In this document: piece by piece, positions 5,400-6,182 of the stretch
Numbering within the stretch: the stretch's first letter is position 1
Layout: every line of letters begins with the position of its first letter
From: Candidatus Pacearchaeota archaeon
Lineage (GTDB): Archaea; Nanobdellota; Nanobdellia; Pacearchaeales; GW2011-AR1
Direction of reading: 5' to 3'
Assembly (NCBI GenBank): GCA_015520065.1
Contig: WAQV01000083.1
Coordinates: 1-6,182, forward strand
DNA: 6,182 nt
Notes under the pieces: model-generated
Seen by the model: the letters and a program-made list of their open reading frames with translations, nothing else
Told to the model about the DNA's origin: nothing
Database searches by the model: none
Made by a program: the position numbers and the translations under genes

Positions 5400-5981
5400 A
5401 TGAAAAAGAGGTTGTTTGAAGATAGCAAGAATAGTAAAAAAATGAGCAATAAAAAAGCCCAGATGACTACATTTCAGCTGTTATCTCTTGTTTTAGGAGC
5501 TGTTGTTTTGATAGTTGTTATTCTCGGATTTACAAAGGGATGGGGATTTTTTACTGATTTTTTCGGAAAAGCTGATGTTGATGTTACATTCATCTCGCAA
5601 AAATGCTCTGCTCTTATTGCTGCAGGGGCAACCAAGAGTTATTGCGCTGAACGAATAGAAATAGGAAGAAATAATTATGTTAACTGCCCTTATGCTGTTA
5701 AAGTTCTAGGGGCGAGTGTTGAAGGAAATCCTCCTTCCTGTAATGAAGAAGATGGAGCAAAAGCAATCTGCGAACGACTAAAACTTGAACAAGGAGAGAA
5801 CTTTAATTCTGAGAAGATAAAGGTTAATGGAAAAAGTTGCAGAAGCAGAGAGGTATTTAACTGTGGAGAGTTTAAGGATGATAAAGAGTGTAATAAACAT
5901 ACTGACAAATGTAATTGGGATGCCACTAAAAAGAAGTGTGTTGAAAATCCAACAACTAATGCCAACCAACAAGCACAGTAA
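5400..5981 (+). CDS. Cys-rich membrane-anchored protein with prepilin-type signal, 193 aa
   Basis: Function unknown. The N-terminal basic region is longer than in its neighbours (residues 1-20). It ends with NKKAQMTTFQ, a class III signal (KKA) before a helix at about 25-44 (LLSLVLGAVVLIVVILGF). TKGWGFFTDFFGK follows at the membrane edge. The exterior part holds ten cysteines (69, 82, 96, 114, 124, 147, 155, 164, 171, 180), an even number fitting disulfides. The last four form a compact module, C-x8-C-x6-C-x8-C with CNW after the third (155-180). It resembles small plexin/PSI-like Cys modules in layout, which is an analogy and not a firm domain call. The C-terminal tail VENPTTNANQQAQ is polar and probably disordered. 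The gene has its own TATA-like box, so it can be expressed apart from the upstream operon, possibly as a more abundant subunit (inferred). It is convergent with a minus-strand gene at the window end. Confidence 0.85.
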   Translation: MKKRLFEDSKNSKKMSNKKAQMTTFQLLSLVLGAVVLIVVILGFTKGWGFFTDFFGKADVDVTFISQKCSALIAAGATKSYCAERIEIGRNNYVNCPYAVKVLGASVEGNPPSCNEEDGAKAICERLKLEQGENFNSEKIKVNGKSCRSREVFNCGEFKDDKECNKHTDKCNWDATKKKCVENPTTNANQQAQ

Positions 5982-6011
5982 ATAAAAAAGATTTGTTTAT
6001 AGCAGGTGTGT

Positions 6012-6024
6012 AAAAAAGTTTTTT
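6012..6024. terminator. A6-G-T6 bidirectional terminator between convergent genes
   Basis: Six A, one G and six T in a row give an oligo-T tract on both strands. It lies 31 bases after the stop of the 193-aa gene and 26 bases beyond the stop of the minus-strand gene ending at 6050. This is the arrangement expected for two archaeal transcripts ending head to head. Confidence 0.5.
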
Positions 6025-6049
6025 GTTATTGTAATGTCATTGATTATTC

Positions 6050-6182
6050 TTATTTCATATAATATATTGAGATAACTCCAAACCAATCTTTTTTGAGGTG
6101 GTTAGTATTTATTGTTGCTTCAAGTTCAAGCCCGAAATCGAGTTTTCCGCTCCTGACTTCTATAGGTCTGTTTCCATTAGGA
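6050..6182 (-). CDS. Hypothetical protein, C-terminal end only, truncated by window
   Basis: The minus strand has an open frame of 43 residues plus a TAA stop (6050-6052), running off the window edge. It includes NRPIEVRSGKLDFGLELEA and ends KKDWFGVISIYYMK. Codon choice (ATA, AGA, GGA, GAA, AAA) matches the genes in the window. The alternating polar/hydrophobic pattern suggests beta strands, and no membrane helix is visible in this part. I do not recognise the family. The same stretch is partly open on the plus strand, but that frame has no supported start, so the minus strand is preferred. Confidence 0.55.
   Translation of the reverse strand, partial: PNGNRPIEVRSGKLDFGLELEATINTNHLKKDWFGVISIYYMK

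Noticed and set aside
5690..5972. Minus-strand open frames of 91 and 64 aa
   Set aside because: They are antisense to the Cys-rich 193-aa gene, which has a clear promoter and signal. The two frames conflict with each other.
6097..6182. Plus-strand open frame after GAGGTG near the window end
   Set aside because: It is in register with the minus-strand partial gene, has only a GTG as possible start and has poor codon composition (many Cys/Phe/Ser). The minus-strand reading matches local codon use better.
535..6182. CRISPR array, tRNA, insertion sequence or integrase
   Set aside because: No regularly spaced repeats, cloverleaf-like sequence, transposase motif or terminal inverted repeats were seen on either strand.

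Overview
This AT-rich window looks archaeal, most likely from a DPANN-type lineage such as Woesearchaeota or Pacearchaeota. It opens with the C-terminal part of an archaeal elongation factor 1A. At least four genes have a TATA-like box centred about 26 bp upstream of the ATG, which is the geometry of leaderless archaeal transcripts. The secreted or membrane proteins carry archaeal prepilin-type (class III) signals: a basic K-K/R-G/A motif directly before the hydrophobic helix. The DPANN placement rests on recalled resemblance of the hypothetical proteins to families in those genomes and on gene style. No search was run.

Layout. 1-534 (+): 3' part of the EF-1A gene, cut by the window edge. 535-669: T-rich spacer with a nested inverted repeat and an 18-bp palindrome, between convergent genes. 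670-1089 (-): a 139-aa protein of unknown function. 1090-1164: compact divergent promoter with one TATA-like box per direction. 1165-2368 (+): a two-gene operon of a 35-aa single-helix microprotein and a 364-aa Cys-rich membrane-anchored protein. 2430-5338 (+): a four-gene operon with overlapping genes. It encodes a 135-aa pilin-like protein, a 370-aa pilin-like anchor fused to a lytic-transglycosylase (SLT/GH23-type) domain, a 205-aa protein and a 266-aa protein. 5400-5981 (+): a separately promoted 193-aa Cys-rich anchored protein. 5982-6049: convergent terminator region. 6050-6182 (-): the C-terminal end of another unknown gene.

The main interest is the block 1165-5981. Seven consecutive same-strand proteins share the same N-terminal plan: short basic stretch, K-K/R-G/A, one hydrophobic helix, extracellular domain. 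Three of them are rich in cysteine. This resembles a set of minor pilins or pseudopilins of an archaeal type IV pilus-like machine. Its ATPase, platform protein and prepilin peptidase are not in the window and would have to be encoded elsewhere. One subunit carries a muramidase fold with its key motifs intact, although archaea lack murein. The enzyme may therefore act on the peptidoglycan of neighbouring bacteria or on another glycan. The assembled complex and its target are inference; the genes, signals and SLT motifs can be read from the sequence.
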